Positions 63,656-64,000 of a DNA stretch of 64,000 nt are shown one piece after another. Both the position numbers and the translations under genes were made by a program. Position 1 is the first letter of the stretch. Every line of letters begins with the position of its first letter. The notes under the pieces were generated by a model that worked only from the letters and a program-made list of their open reading frames with translations, had not been told where the DNA came from and did not search any database. Origin of the DNA: Pseudomonadota bacterium (lineage in GTDB: Bacteria; Pseudomonadota; Gammaproteobacteria; Acidiferrobacterales; UBA6901); contig JAJXUF010000008.1 in the NCBI GenBank assembly GCA_021783175.1, positions 1 through 64,000 on the forward strand, in the 5' to 3' direction.

Positions 63656-64000
63656 CTAGACAGAATGATCTTCCAGCGGATAGCCGCGATCGCGGTAAAA
63701 CCGATAGCGATCGCGCCCGTACTGTTTTTCAGCGTCGCTGGCGCCGATGAATTCAGCGATGCGCTGGAAGCGGCTGAAACAGGTGGGCACCTCGCGGCAG
63801 AGTGTCACCAGGACATCCTGAAGGTTATCCGGCGGGTCCGCGTGTCCGATCAGGACCTGGGGGCTGGCGCGCACGGCTGCCGCGTCGCTGGATGTGCAGA
63901 TCTCATGGGGGATAAAGCTGCCCGGACTGAAGGTCCAGAGCAGGTCGTCCAGGCGCGCTGACTGTTCACGATCGGTTGTGAGCATATAAATGGCGTGGCC
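63656..64000 (-). CDS. holC: DNA polymerase III chi subunit, partial
   Basis: Chi subunit of the clamp loader, linking it to single-strand binding protein. Only the C-terminal 114 residues are inside: the upstream codons GHAIY continue to the edge, so the apparent ATG at 63985 is internal. Recognised by ARLDDLLWTFSPGSFIPHE, PQVLIGHADPPDN, and the end FSRFQRIAEFIGASDAEKQYGRDRYRFYRDRGYPLEDHSV, all typical. Start of the operon holC, unknown gene, valS within this window; pepA would be expected further right. Confidence 0.92.
   Translation of the reverse strand, partial: GHAIYMLTTDREQSARLDDLLWTFSPGSFIPHEICTSSDAAAVRASPQVLIGHADPPDNLQDVLVTLCREVPTCFSRFQRIAEFIGASDAEKQYGRDRYRFYRDRGYPLEDHSV

Noticed and set aside
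1..64000. CRISPR arrays, IS elements, prophage, tRNA or rRNA genes
   Set aside because: No regularly spaced repeats, transposase or integrase motifs, T-loop sequences of the GTTCGANTC type with a cloverleaf, or rRNA segments were seen by eye.

Overview
This window is a gene-dense stretch of bacterial chromosome, moderately GC-rich, with no insertion sequences, phage genes, CRISPR arrays, rRNA or tRNA that I can recognise. About 50 genes lie on both strands. The content points to a Betaproteobacterium-like member of the Pseudomonadota. The reasons are the holC / small gene / valS order at the right end, a very large FAD plus Fe-S oxidoreductase of the DUF3683 type, the prkA-yeaH-spoVR operon, an EEP-clsB pair as in E. 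coli ybhP-clsB, and ExeA-like and YihY proteins. The phylum is fairly safe; the class is an inference.

Left part (1-18.7 kb): the start of a gene that may be lon, an Hsp20 chaperone, a fused 2Fe-2S/molybdopterin oxidoreductase, a histidine phosphatase, a Sel1-like secreted protein, PEP carboxylase, an orphan Xre/MbcA/ParS-type antitoxin-like protein, the 1295-residue oxidoreductase, PilZ-like and YbaK-like proteins, a divergent PRPP synthetase, a COG2187 kinase-like protein, and an endonuclease-family protein overlapping cardiolipin synthase B.

Selenium locus (18.7-24.5 kb): senA (EgtB-like), senB (selenosugar synthase-type glycosyltransferase) and a selD fused to an N-terminal FAD oxidoreductase lie together. 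This is the gene set of selenoneine biosynthesis: SelD makes selenophosphate, SenB makes a selenosugar, and SenA joins it to hercynine and oxidises it. An RNase Z-like metallo-hydrolase follows senA on the same strand. No selA, selB or tRNA-Sec gene is visible here.

Middle (24.5-35 kb): an FKBP lipoprotein, a complete sugar-type ABC importer with a Tat-exported binding protein, a transaldolase, aminopeptidase N and two small proteins.

Operon at 35.3-46.9 kb: nine same-strand genes encode two lipoproteins (the larger with CsgG-like, PEGA and TPR parts), a TolB-like six-blade propeller, a secreted TPR protein, and a full Dpp/Opp-type peptide importer whose first ATPase carries an unusual insertion. 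Pairing an importer with dedicated envelope proteins is the best candidate here for an undescribed system.

Right part (47-64 kb): three small conserved-looking proteins, YihY, a 159-bp-period tandem duplication, the SpoVR / DUF444 / PrkA stress operon, a MarR regulator, an ExeA-like ATPase with a membrane-anchored coiled-coil tail, valS, a low-complexity Ala/Pro-rich protein, and holC cut by the window edge.
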